This document shows positions 34,671-46,085 of a stretch of DNA of 64,000 nt, one piece after another. Where the stretch lies: NCBI GenBank assembly GCA_030549495.1, contig JAUIRK010000723.1, positions 1 to 64,000 on the forward strand. Direction: 5' to 3'. The notes beneath the pieces were generated by a model that was not told where the DNA came from, ran no database searches, and saw only the letters and a program-made list of their open reading frames with translations. The stretch comes from Nectonema munidae. Taxonomy: Eukaryota; Nematomorpha; Nectonematoida; Nectonematidae. The translations under genes and the position numbers were made by a program. Numbering within the stretch: position 1 is the first letter of the stretch; every line of letters starts with the position of its first letter.

Positions 34671-35700
34671 GCTTCTAAAATATCATTTTTTTGTATATCA
34701 GGTTTATAAATCTTATGTTTTTTTGGGTATCTTTAGTAAATATACATTGTTTTATGAGAATGAATATACAGTTAATGCGAAAGTACTTTTACTATTTCAT
34801 TACATTTTATATTAATTTTGAAAAAATGGACATTTTGTTTTCAGTTTCTTGCCCAAAAAAATATTTGTTGTCTCTAAATTACATTTAATATAAAAGTATC
34901 ACCATATGGTAATTAACCTGAAAAGTAAATTAACTGCGCTCTTGGAAATGTATTAAAATGAAGTGACATTTGGATGTGCCAACACCTTTAAACGCATGTT
35001 TAAAGAGTAAGTTCTTTTCATATAGATTAAAACAAATGTCTTAAGTAATAATAATTTCATTTAAAATTTGCAAAAAGCTATAAACTTGAGTTATTTTGAT
35101 ACGTGAATTTACATACACACGAGTAAAACTCGAAATACATAGAAATGTAAGCTTACCTCGATCGAATTCTATATGAATGAAAAAAATTACATGTAACAAA
35201 TTTTCAAATTGACATTGAACTTAATTCTTTCAAGAGCAGATTTTTGAAGACTAATAGCCTGATTTCTTTTTTAATTGAATTATATTTATTTAAAGCAGGC
35301 GACTTTCATTTATTGGAAAACTAGTGTTGACTGTTCGTCAAAAGATTTATGAATATGGTAAGACAGTTTGTCAAATCTTTATTATAAAGAGTATTTTTGC
35401 TCTAGGAGTCTTTTTCAACATAGATCAAGCAGAAAGTGGAGGCATTGGCTGTTGTGGTGAAGATGTTATCGTCAAGCAGGAGACTTTTCGGGTCAAGGTG
35501 AAAAAACAATAGTCTTCAAGTTTTCCCCGAATTATATTTTGAAAGAAAGGGTACATCGAAAAAATAACTAATGTTATAAGAATCACAAAAAGTACATTTA
35601 ATTGTTTTAAAAATTTGAAAATATTCTTCTAAAATCCCACCTTATAGTCAAAAGAATATTAAAATTTATCTTCCCTTCTTGAAAAATGAGTTTATAAAAT
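34671..35700 (+). repeat. Segmental duplication, copy 2
   Basis: Direct-orientation counterpart of 32466-33500, about 2.2 kb downstream. It retains the same candidate exons and splice sites. Confidence 0.85.
34930..35512 (+). CDS. Last three candidate exons of an unrecognised gene, copy 2
   Basis: Candidate exons are ~34930-35006 (donor GTAAGT), 35299-35357 (donor GTAAGA) and 35424-35512. They join in frame as VTFGCANTFKRMFKE, then RLSFIGKLVLTVRQKIYEY, then DQAESGGIGCCGEDVIVKQE TFRVKVKKQ and a stop at 35510-35512. Compared with copy 1, the second exon differs by a 3-base in-frame indel, and splice sites and frame are kept. This suggests the sequence was coding for some time after duplication. 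The last intron is 66 bases and has no stop in frame, so unspliced reading is also open. The product is unknown: a basic C-terminus with three Cys residues and no motif I can name. Upstream exons were not found. Confidence 0.4.
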
Positions 35701-35838
35701 CGAAATCTAAAATGCTCTGCTCAGTTCAAAATAAAAAAATATTTAATTATATTAAAATTCGAAAAAAATAAACTTTTTTTCATATTAAAATTATAAAATT
35801 ATTTTATCTATATTTTATTTATTCGAATTTGTTTATAC

Positions 35839-36152
35839 GGGAGATGTTCATTAGAGTGACAAATCAAAACAGTGACATAATTTGTCACTCTTAAAATAGT
35901 GATTAAAGAGTGACAAATCAAAACAGTGACATAATCTGTCACTCTTAAATTAGCGATTAAAAGAGCGACAAATCAAAAGAGTTTTTTTATGTAAGGATAG
36001 GTAGGTAAGTAAAACTTTTGAATTTTTGTATATTTTTTCACTTTTTTGAATTTTTTTATATTTTGTCATGTCACTCTTTTGAATTTTTTTTATATTTTCT
36101 CACTCTTTTGTCATGGCACTCTTTTGATTTGTCACTCTTTTGATAATAACCC
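35839..36152. mobile_element. MITE with 8-bp target duplication
   Basis: A 314-bp element flanked by GTTTATAC on both sides (35831-35838 and 36153-36160). Its ends start GGG and finish CCC, and GAGTGACAAATCAAAA near the left end pairs exactly with the inverted copy near the right end. Inside, GAGTGACAAATCAAAACAGT is repeated about three times on the left, and TGTCACTCTTTTGA-type phrases recur on the right. An 8-bp duplication fits hAT, Merlin or P-type transposition; GG-starting ends would suit Merlin. No coding capacity. Confidence 0.75.
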
Positions 36153-36164
36153 GTTTATACATCA

Positions 36165-37425
36165 TAATATTTCAAATAGATCTAAAAAGGAACAAAGTAT
36201 AAAAAGAATTATAAAATCGAAATATTTTTTTTAATAAAGATTTGTCTTAATACCTTACCTAACCCTTCGTCCATATTTTTAAATTATCAAATATTTTGTT
36301 ATTATGACTTGTATTTAGGAAGAAGAATGTATATTAGCAAATCTTATTATCTGGACAAAACAAACAATACAAAATATAAATATGAAGCATACAACATGTA
36401 TGAATAAGAGTATAGAAAATATACAGTAAATTCATGAAATTGCGAGATTTTCAAAGTAAAAATAGAAATTGCACGGTATTTTTATCATAAGTGGGAATTT
36501 TTGAGCTCAAGCTCTTTTTTACCATCACCCATTCAAACAATTTATTCAGTTAACACTATTGAGTAAACCTAACAAAGTATACTATAAACTAACAAAATAT
36601 CATTATACTTTGTTAAGTACTAAATAGTGGTAGCAGAATAAGTTATCTGAATGCTTCAAAGTTCAATGATAGCTTGAGCTTGAAAATTTCCATTAAAAAT
36701 TCCGTGGAAATTAATATTTTTAGAAACAAGAATCTCTACAAAGAATCCGTGATATTCTCTTAAAAATTTTATTATTATAAAATGTAAGAAATTTTGGAAG
36801 AAAATTTAATTTCGCAAAATTCACGAACACAAAAATTTGGCGAAACTAAATCTCGCCAACTTTCCCGAGTTTCAATTTTTTTTATATTAATTTTTATAGA
36901 AAAAATTATTTGCAAAATTAAGTCAAAATTTTTGCTAATATTTTTATTTTAAAAGAAATGCAAAAAGCAAATACATACCCAAAATTTGGTAGAGCATTTT
37001 TGTTGATTTGGATAACATTGTGTATGTCTGTGCTTTTCTAAGCTTGCCTCAAATTTGTATAATGAGTGTTTTAGTAAATTTTACTGCACTCATTACCTGA
37101 ATACTGTTTCTTCTTTACTATCTAGAATTTTTCCTTAATTTTTGAAGCAAGATTTTAATGAAAAATAATTTGAATTAGAAAGATACTTTCTACAACCAAC
37201 GTCTCAATAAATGTATGAATTGGTTTAATTGTCTTTGTCGGTTTATTTAAACAACTTTTGATTGATAAGATGGATTTTGCAATTTTATATCATTTTTCTC
37301 TAGAAATCTTACTTTTGCTAAGAGTCAAAGTGAAGAAGAGAATAAAAATAAATGGAGAAATCTTGACCATATTTCTGGAAAAATTGGAAGTAGAGAGAGG
37401 GAGAGAGAAGAACAAATGTTAGAAT
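36165..37425. other. No gene seen
   Basis: AT-rich sequence with stops in all frames. A GA-rich run (AGAGAGAGGGAGAGAGAAG, 37392-37410) precedes the next reading frame. Confidence 0.45.
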
Positions 37426-37428
37426 GAA

Positions 37429-37743
37429 TTGCCTTTCAGATTTTACATGACTTTATATATTTACCTACTTTTCTTTCAACTTAGCAACCACGTAGCAACT
37501 TTTAATTCATTTCATTTGTCCACGTGTAAGATGATGCATCCCTTGTTTACGTCAAAGTTTACAAATCAAATCCAAACTACAAAGTTTCAAGACAAAAAGT
37601 GCACAAAAATTAAACTTGCTTATGATGTAATCGCTACAATGCAATATGAAGGCACGCCTTTTTATGTGAAAAACATCTACTGTAAAAAGGACTTCGCCTG
37701 CTTAAAAACTTTGCCTACGTGTATTTCAGAGAGAAAGTACTAG
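37429..37743 (+). CDS. Candidate small secreted Cys-containing protein
   Basis: A 104-codon frame. Its N-terminus MTLYIYLLFFQLSNHVA (from Met8) looks like a signal peptide. The rest is polar with about six Cys, including a cluster YCKKDFACLKTLPTC near the end and a basic C-terminus ERKY. Codon use has more C/G at third positions than the AT-rich surroundings, which supports real coding. An alternative is that it is the last exon of a spliced gene: a polypyrimidine stretch and acceptor (TTTTCTTTCAACTTAG) lies at 37469-37485. I recognise no family. Confidence 0.4.
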   Translation: MPFRFYMTLYIYLLFFQLSNHVATFNSFHLSTCKMMHPLFTSKFTNQIQTTKFQDKKCTKIKLAYDVIATMQYEGTPFYVKNIYCKKDFACLKTLPTCISERKY

Positions 37744-37744
37744 C

Positions 37745-38600
37745 CGGCTTAATGCTCTCAAACAAGAAACTGTTAGCATAGTAAAAAGTGCGAAAAACTT
37801 AGCATAATCATCCTAATGTAGTATATATTGGTGCGCCATTATTTCCCAATCTTTGCAATTCTATGGAATGTTTTGCAGCATAATTAAATGCGATATGAAA
37901 CCTTAGTGTAATAGTACTACATTTTTTTCAGGTTTTGGAAATATCTCTAAAGGATTTGCAATTTAGACTGCTCGATGTTGGGCCTATGGGATTTAGCGAA
38001 TATTTCAATTTGAAATTCTTTGAAAATTTAATATGTAGAAATCTTTATATATTTAATCAATGCAATTTTCAATTTTTTATGTAAAACCAATGAACTTGAG
38101 GAGATTGCTGTATGTAAAATAATATGAAGAAGAAGAAGAAGAAGAAATTATATATATGAATAAGAAAAAAGATATATACAAACATACACAAAACATAACA
38201 ACTACGATGTATGGTGAAAAAGAATAAATAATGCGCCATTAATCAGGACCGCTTTGAATTACCCAATTTCATTATTGAATCTCGACAAAGGAAACGTGTG
38301 TAGAATGATGAATTCAATAACTTATTATTCTAGAAATCTAACGTTTGGGTTAAATATAAAGATTAAGCTTACATTGAATGAAAAAAACTTGTAGAGCAGC
38401 ACAATACATTTTCCACAAATTTCAGGTCAAGTATATTATTATCAAAGAAGATTATCTAGATATTATGAAACTTATGCTTGTTGAAGGTTAAACGTAATAC
38501 TATAAGTTAGGTGGAGAGCATCAGAGCTTTGTACAGGAGCATGTTCACTTTTACTGGTGAAATATTCTACCAGTCAATGGTCAATATGATCTTTCCAGTC
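37745..38600. other. No gene; GAA microsatellite
   Basis: AT-rich sequence with a short GAA/AAG tract at about 38127-38146. Nothing else recognised. Confidence 0.5.
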
Positions 38601-38623
38601 TAGCTTATTATATTTATAAGTCC

Positions 38624-39513
38624 TTAAAAATTAAAATGACCAAAACCCTCTACATGTGGATTTTCTAGATGATCAAAGATGTCAAAATGACGCTTCAAAT
38701 TTATGAAATGCATTCCCTTTGTTTTGCTTTCATTTAAAAATAGATTATTCTTGATTAACCAACTATGAATTTTTTCCAAGTTTTGGGTAAAGATCAACTG
38801 TGTTGATTTGACATCTATACTTCGATCAAATGGAATAATCATGGAAATACATCTCCAAACAAAAACATGTCAATATTTGGATTAGAGTTGAAGATTTCAT
38901 TTATGAATATTGAACATTGAGGTACAGCAGAAGATACTTCAGATTCATAAGATACGGAGCTATGGAGGGCTACTATTTGTGTTCTACCGCAGAGATAGTG
39001 GTAGAAAAATCTTAATGCATCTAACCCAAACCCACAAAAATTTAATTTCTTAAGTACGAAAAAATGAGTCAAAAGCGAAACTCAAATCGAGGAAAACAGA
39101 TTTTTCTTTTTTGATTTTTTATTTTCAAGATAATATTTGATTTTTCTATATACAGTGAGTGCAACAACTCAGAAGAATGGTGTTTCCTAGATCCAAATTG
39201 TAAATAATGTAAAACATTTAGAATCTAGATAATGAACAATCTGGGCATGTAGGACATTTTCCAAACTTTTGAAACTGAACAAGTTATGGAAACTGGTTGA
39301 TAGTTTGTAACTTGTTGCTGATTACCTTTCTAAAACAAGGTTTTTCTTAAAAAATTTCGGGAAATATGAGAATTTGACAGAAATATTGAAGCCCGCTAAC
39401 AGCACCTTGCTAATAAAAGCTCTTATAAGTTTAAGATGGTTTATAGATATTCCATAGAAATAGGTAGCATCACTACTTTTGAGATGGTTTATAGCATTGA
39501 ATATGTCATTCAT
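38624..39513 (-). pseudogene. LINE reverse transcriptase relic (Jockey/CR1-like)
   Basis: The minus strand, 5' to 3', reads INHLKSSDATYFYGISINHL and FSYFPKFFKKNLVLER (first RT blocks, K...G.D.IS...LK and FP..FK...V). A second frame then gives LKKLNFCGFGLDALRFFYHY LCGRTQ, then SVSYESEVSSAVPQCSIF (family form S....GVPQGSILGP, here degraded) and MFLFGDV in place of the catalytic F/YADD. A third frame gives LEKIHSWLIKNNLFLNESKT, the NxxKT block. Three frame changes, a loss in the GVPQG region and a mutated catalytic box show it is dead. Endonuclease and ORF1 were not found. Confidence 0.82.
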
Positions 39514-39519
39514 TGAAAT

Positions 39520-41395
39520 ATATAGAAAAAGAAATGTGTTTACTTTATCTGTAAAAATAAGATAGTCTTTATATTATAATAATCTTTGAATAAGTATAGA
39601 GAAGTAAAGTACTCACTAAAACATTGTTCAAACAAAACCAATTTTACTTGATTTTTACCACCTAAAAAGTCATAAAACTTAACTTGACAAAATTATTTTT
39701 CATTGAACTTTTATTAATTTAGTATAACTGAAAAGAAGAGAATCGTATATTTTAACATCTTCGCTCATACTTACGGAATCTATATTTTTTCTTTTTAAAT
39801 CAAACATTTTCTGAAGGAGCTTCTGATACAGAAACTTTACTAATGATTTCAATTTTGGAATCACATTCAAAAAATGTTCAATTTTTGTTGTTGGAGTGTA
39901 ACTTAAATATTAGCTTTTTACAGGATTGTTTTGTAGAAACTTTACAATTCCATCTCACACCAACATTTGAGTATTACAAGAAACTTTATGACATTTTAAT
40001 TAACTCCTTCACATGAATAACAATACCATGAATAACAGTTCTGGTATTGAATCATATATCAGCACAATTTTTACTTTTACAAAAAGAACCATTCAGAAAA
40101 ATATGAATTTTGAATTGAGGAAAAAGCTACACCAATTTCAATATTAAAAGAACTTAGATTCAACTCCCTGTTAAAATGAGTCTTTTCAGAGAATTTTCTA
40201 TAACCCTAAGAAAATAGAAAAAAAACTTGTTTTTAAATAATAAGCTAGTTTAGGAATCAGTTTCTATATCTAAAAATTGTAGTTATATTTTTGAAAATCT
40301 TTATTTTCCCAGTATTGTAGAGAAAATAGTAGTGATTAAAATTCGGAACGCAGAATACTCAATACTAGAATGCCCATATATATTTTTTTTTTCATGACGC
40401 CAAAAAGCTTTATAAAGATTTTATAAAGGTTGTTAAAAAAGGAGAGAAAAGATATTTTTTATTGAAAATATAAATAAGATATAAAACAAATGAGTTAAAA
40501 AGAAATTACTTTAAAAACTTCAAACAAATTTTTATACATAAATTTCGTTAAAAAATTAAATGAAAATTAAAAAACTCTAAAAATTTAAATATCCATTCGT
40601 CCAAATGCCGGTTTGAAAAAATTACCACCAAATTACCAGATATACCTGCCAGATATAGACTAATGAAAAAGGTATATCAAAAAGTCGAATGTATTCATCT
40701 AAGTACGAATAAAACAATGAGATCGTTTATATCGCTGTATAACTCTTCGCTCCCATTTTTTCATATTTTGTGCACTGAAAAATATAAGAACCGCGTTATT
40801 TTTATCAAACTACATGGACAACACGTATATGCGTATCAGTGGGGACTCCTCATTGCGGAATGCCTTTTTTTAATAACAAATACGCGCAATAAAGTCTTCA
40901 ATATGCGAAATGATTATATACAAAGAAAAGGAAACAAATAAGCTTTTGCTTACAATCTCCTCTATGAATTTCACATATTTTCAGTGAATATGTAGTATGA
41001 TGCAAATATAAAAAGGATATGAGTTGAGGAAAGCAATGGGATCTTTGCTTCTTCCATCTTCACATTTTTTGTGAATATGTTGATGCAATGCGTAGTGTAT
41101 GTTAGAAATATTGAAAGAAATACAATCAGACGCAAAATTTATCATGTTTGCTTAACTCATGGTTACTATGCATGTACTAACTTTTCTTTGATTATTTTTA
41201 TTAAGCATGATACGAAACAAGGTAATTTCGGTTCAAACTATGCATATAATTTCTCGTGCAAAAATTTTGTGACTAAATTCAAATATTCATGAAACCTTAA
41301 ATTTAAGGCTTTGTTTAAGAGATTTTATTTAAAAGTCCCCCTTTACGAAACCCAAAATACTACTAGCCATATTTACAATGTTTAGAATGCCAATA
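39520..41395. other. No recognised gene
   Basis: AT-rich sequence. Two plus frames (40663-40941, 92 codons; 41071-41292, 73 codons) have somewhat mixed codon use, but no motif, signal or family that I can name; they may be chance. Confidence 0.35.
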
Positions 41396-41399
41396 TTAT

Positions 41400-41830
41400 T
41401 AATTACACTGCGCTCAACTCTTGGGTGTTCCCCCTGCTACCAACTGTAATTTATTGAACGGATTGGCACTGATTAAGCCAATGGTAAGATCTCGAGCTCT
41501 AAATATTCCAGAATCTACTCTATTAGGGGGCCTGAAAGACGAGACCAAGCTACAGTTCGTGAAGTGAGGACAGACAAATATAGCTGCTGACCCACAACTA
41601 AATAAAACTATGCCCCACTGGTTTGTACAGGAAACAAGGGGGAAACAGCACATCAAGCTACCACATTTGTGCTCAAGCACAAAAACTCAAACCTTTACAC
41701 GTTATTCTTTTTGTCATTGATATAAAAATCCTCTGACTTTACCCTTTCTGACTTCGTTACTGGTAGAAATCTGCAGACAACACCTCTGCTACCGATTTTA
41801 GGTCAAGATTTCAGACTTAGATGGCCGAGC
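41400..41830 (+). pseudogene. Decayed coding-like stretch, unassigned
   Basis: A locally GC-richer block (41400-42560). In one plus frame it reads LLGVPPATNCNLLNGLALIK, SRALNIPESTLLGGLKDETK, a stop, then NIAADPQLNKTMPHWFVQET RG. The run has coding-like composition and only one stop in about 100 codons. Beyond 41700 frames break often. The family is not recognised; a retroelement relic is one possibility. Confidence 0.3.
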
Positions 41831-42690
41831 ACGTTTTATGTCCGTCCAGGTATACAAGGCAGTTTAAACTGCCTTCATTTATCATTAACCGATTGGACCT
41901 ATGCTCTAGGAGTAACAAAATAACGTGCTGCTCACTTTAAATGTTTAAAAGACCGATATGCTTGTAAACAGAATCGAAAACATAAATATAAAGCTCTCTA
42001 CATTGGCAAATTTGCAAAGCGCAAGTGTTTTCACACGTCAACATGACTTTCCTGACAACACAACATAAGTTACCTGACTACTGCCATCCGTGAAGAGTGT
42101 ATTTAGCAAAGCTGGGTTTGCTTGACCAGAATTTATTCTCTTTCCAAATATCTTCCCACTAAAGCTGATTTTTTACTAGAGAACCCTTCCCTTTCTTCTG
42201 CCTACGTGCCTATTTCTACTTTGGCTCTTGCTGACGCAAATATCACACCGCTTTCTACCTGGAAAAACATTAGCTGCTTAATTTAGCCATGTGATCAAGT
42301 TATCATCTCTCACTTCTAAAATGTTAAGTGAAGGAAACATGTACTTGAGCTCGTTAAATCCATACTGAAGCCTTTCTCCTTCTTCAATGAAGCCACGTTA
42401 TTTTAATTTCAGAGTGGAGAGTGTATTTACTTGAACTTCTCTTGAAGAACTTGATTTTTCATAAAGAAGATTGACCTTCTATCTCTCTGAAACAAGATGC
42501 TTTTAAGCTTGTGTGGGCGTATATATCGGCGTAGGCGCAAGCATTCGGCCATATGTGTTAGTAGATAAGAGGTTCTTCACTGTATTAAAAAAAAGTTAGG
42601 AAATATAAAGAGAGAAGGCTAAGAAAAAAAAATTATATATCATTGTATAAAGACGAACAAAGAAAAAATTATATCAGAGAGGTTATTGTA
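41830..42690. other. GC-richer non-coding or decayed sequence
   Basis: The composition differs from the flanks, but no frame stays open beyond about 40 codons and no motif is recognisable. It is probably the continuation of the decayed element before it. Confidence 0.35.
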
Positions 42691-42696
42691 TAGAGC

Positions 42697-43110
42697 AGGG
42701 TGTCCCAACATTTATATACTAACGACCCCATTTTTCCATCGTCGTAATAAAATGGTAATTTATTGTAGTCTTTCCAAATTTCGGAGTGTGTCTTACATAC
42801 AAAATTTATTGAAAATTCGGTTAATATTTATGTATTTATCTATAAAATTTAACTGGTTTCAATATGACATTTTCTATGCATAAAGAAAATTTTAAATTTC
42901 ATATAATAAGATGGACTAGTATATAATAAGTTGATGCTGCGTTTTTTTGAACCAACCTATCTATCCTCCGTGAAGTTTTGAACAAAGCAGAATGTAAATC
43001 ATCTAAGTCATCAAGTTTATTTATTTTCTTACACTCTATTTGAAGTAAACTTGAAAATTCTAATTTACACATATATGTGTTAAAGGAAAAGCCATAAGAA
43101 TTCTCACATT
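42697..43110 (-). mobile_element. hAT (SCAND3/FAM200/ZBED5-type) 3' end fragment
   Basis: On the minus strand, 43082-42921 reads TYMCKLEFSSLLQIECKKIN, then KLDDLDDLHSALFKTSRRID, matching the dimerisation block TYLCE.GFSAL..IK.K.RN.L....DLR.AL......I. The terminus CAGGGTGTCCCAACATTTAT at about 42697 fits the CAGGGGTCCCCAAAC-like ends of Charlie-type hAT elements. The gene runs toward this end, as expected. The N-terminal part beyond 43110 is too decayed to follow. Confidence 0.72.
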
Positions 43111-43299
43111 GTTCCAGATAAATTTGGATATCGAATTAATTTTTATCGAAAAGTTACCAAGTTTCAAGGATTTAAAATCAACTTTGCAACATCTACCGTT
43201 TATGAAGACAATAAACTAGTCTTCATAAAATTCGAGAACGTTTTCAATTTTGTTTCAAATCGGTTTTCAATTAATGTATGATATTTTTAACTTTCGTTT

Positions 43300-45270
43300 G
43301 AAAAGTATGAAATCAATACGTTTAAAGTTCTCAACTTTTATATCAACAAGCTTTGAAGTTAGTCGCTGAACAAAACATCACTTTGATTTTCTTCAATGTA
43401 TAAGTAAATAAGAAAAGGCGATATTTTTTTTTCAAAATCAAAAATGGAAAGATTTAAGTTATTTAAAATTGTAAAAAAAATCCACCAAATATGCGGTTTT
43501 TGAGAAATTTCTTTTATCATTAAAAATTGTAGAGTTTTATTTTATTTTGTTGAAATAAAAATTCTTTTACTTCTTTACTCAACTCAAAAAACCTATGCAA
43601 AACTCTTCTTTATGATAACCATGTAATTCCTGTGTGAAGAAGTAGCATTTAATGTTTAGACACTAAGTTTAAATATTTAGACACTAGTTAACTGCTTTAA
43701 CTTTGATTGCAAAACAATTTTCATATCATTAAGCAAAACATGAGAAAAAAAATTATGAGATAAATATTTTAGGCATAAAAATAATTCAATATAAAAAATT
43801 AAAGCAATATTAGCTTATAAGTGATCACTGATAGGTTACTTTTAAAGTATTTTATGCTTGACTTAGAAACCTAATTATCATTGTCCTTGAACGCACATAA
43901 ACAATTTTTTTAAGATTTAGACGAAAAGACATTACAAAAATGTTTAAGTGGATTGCAGATTGGGAATTTTTCTTTTAGAACAAGAATATTTATAGCATTA
44001 TGAGTTGTTCTTTTATATAGTGTTACGTTTGAAACCGCTTTAAAAAGATAAGAAATAATATTAGAGTAGTTTGAGAAGAAAAGGTTAATCACTCACGGAT
44101 CTCTCCTCATCCCTCTGGATTTGCGATGATGCCAAATTCCATCGACTTTCGCAAGCTCATATTAAGTTTACGTTTATTCTCGTGGTATTTTATTGATACC
44201 TCTTTCTCACTCTTTAGTGAGATTTGTCTCATCGCCTATATTTAACAAGAATATGATGAAAAAGTCAAATACTAATGGAATTTTTAATTGTGCCTAACTT
44301 TCGCGCTTTTAAACCATTATTCAAGTGTGATCTGTCAAATTGCTACAACATTTTACATCATCTTATTGCTTTATTCTCAATAAAATATGCTCATTATGAG
44401 AAACTTCATATTTTAGTATTTCTTGAATATTTTGATAAAAAAAGTACTCTTATACCAAATTGTTACACAAAGAAACTAACATCTTTTTTAATTTTAAGTT
44501 TATATGTATACTTATATTAAAATTTTCTTATTATATACCGTTATTATTTTTTCATTATTTCGTTTAACTAGTTAGTTAAACTCGTTAGCTAGTTAGTATG
44601 TGCAGACAAGAGCGTGAAAATCATTGTTTTATTTAACCATGTATTGCTACCATATATCTAAATTTTGATGTGTACTTAATTAGTTAATTTTCTATAATTG
44701 CTCGTGTTTGGTTTGAAATAATTAAAATGGGAAGACAACTGGGTAAAACAATCTTAGGGAAGAAAGATGTAGAATTAATATTAAAAATAGATTTTCGAGC
44801 AGTGCCAGGAGATAGAAAGGTCATGAACCCAGTAAAAAAGTAACTAGAAAAATAAAGGTAAAATATTTAAGACTTATAGAAAAAGCAATCATAAAAAAAT
44901 TTAGATGAAAAAGGCAGGGGCTTTTTTGGGAGCTTCTAAAAAACGTTTATTGCCATCATGAAAAAATTACTCCTGGATTAAACAAAGGTTTTATTTTAGA
45001 AAACGAAATTTATACCGATCAATGTTTGGATTAAGATGAATCTGCTTTGTACATATAGTAAAAAAGAATGAGAAAAATATTTCCAATGGATTTTTGTCAA
45101 CATTGGACTTTAACGCGGTTTTTGAAATTTAAGTATTTCAGGGTATCTTGTAATATGTTATTATTCGTATGATTGTATGTATGTATTTATACGTTGTATA
45201 CCTAGCCCTGGCACCACATCTAAGTATGCATTTACTGCAAATACGGAGTCAATGTATTTTTTATTAATTA
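43300..45270. other. Mostly no feature; one weak coding-like patch
   Basis: AT-rich sequence. At 44727-44842 a plus frame opens MGRQLGKTILGKKDVELILK and continues through VPGDRKVMNPVKK to a stop. Further coding-like phrases (HHEKITPGLNKG, ENEIYTDQCL, DESALYI) follow in shifting frames up to about 45060. The -DESALYI- phrase could be a first-catalytic-Asp block of a DDE transposase, but this is a guess. Confidence 0.3.
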
Positions 45271-45280
45271 TTATTAATTA

Positions 45281-45510
45281 AGCTGTTTGTGACGTTAGCA
45301 CCCATCCTTTCGGATATCGTGGCCCGCCCGGAATGTTGAGTCCAGGTCTACCTGGACTTTCCATCCCACTAAATGCTTACCAGCCCATGTTACTGCATAG
45401 CTATATAGCTTGTTATATATTATTTTACAATAATGTATATTACAAATATATAAATACAGCTGAGTGAACGATACAATCCTAACGCGAACGCTCCCAATTT
45501 GGGAAACAAT
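45281..45510 (+). mobile_element. Structured retroposon (solo-LTR-like or SINE-like), copy 2
   Basis: Matches 26346-26578 from TGTTTGTGACG to GCTCCCAATTTGGGAA at high identity, including both hairpins and the TATA-like box. The sequence after it (45511-45640) has no counterpart next to copy 1. It contains GGTTAGAATCGGGTCGCCAG and may be the internal start of a longer parent element. No flanking duplication was found here. Confidence 0.65.
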
Positions 45511-45649
45511 CTTAATGTCTGGTGATAGCTTGATTTCTAACAAGGTTAGAATCGGGTCGCCAGAGCACTACCTAACCGTAAAAACCTTTGAATTCTTCGG
45601 AGGAAGAAAACCAGGATAAAAAACCGGCACCACGCAATGTAGCTTGTTC

Positions 45650-46080
45650 CTAAATAAAATAATATGATTATAAAAGGGATATGCTACAAAAATACAAGAG
45701 TTAGGAAGCATGTAATATCTGATATGTAATTAATAAATAATATTTGATACATGTTATAACGGTTAAGAAAGCATACACAATTTAGGGCATGCTAGTTTAG
45801 GAACAATCTACCCCTGGACTTTGACTCCATCCCATTACATGATATGAGTATCTATGTTCTAACTAGGATATATATTTTATAATAGGAATATATAAATGGT
45901 CCTACAAGCAGACTCCTGCAGAGGCCAGATAACCGACTGTCGCTAACCTAGCTCGTACCATGAAACTGTTTTGGTACTTAAACCTTGTGCCAATCCTAAA
46001 TTTAAGTAGGCGGATCTAGAACTCAGAAAAAACAGAATTATATCGCAGAAGGCAGAATTCCCTATTTCTTTCTCTTTTTT
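45650..46080. other. No gene seen
   Basis: Unassigned sequence between the retroposon and the piggyBac relic. It may include the piggyBac 5' region. No TTAA-bounded terminus was identified. Confidence 0.4.
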
Positions 46081-46085
46081 TAGCA

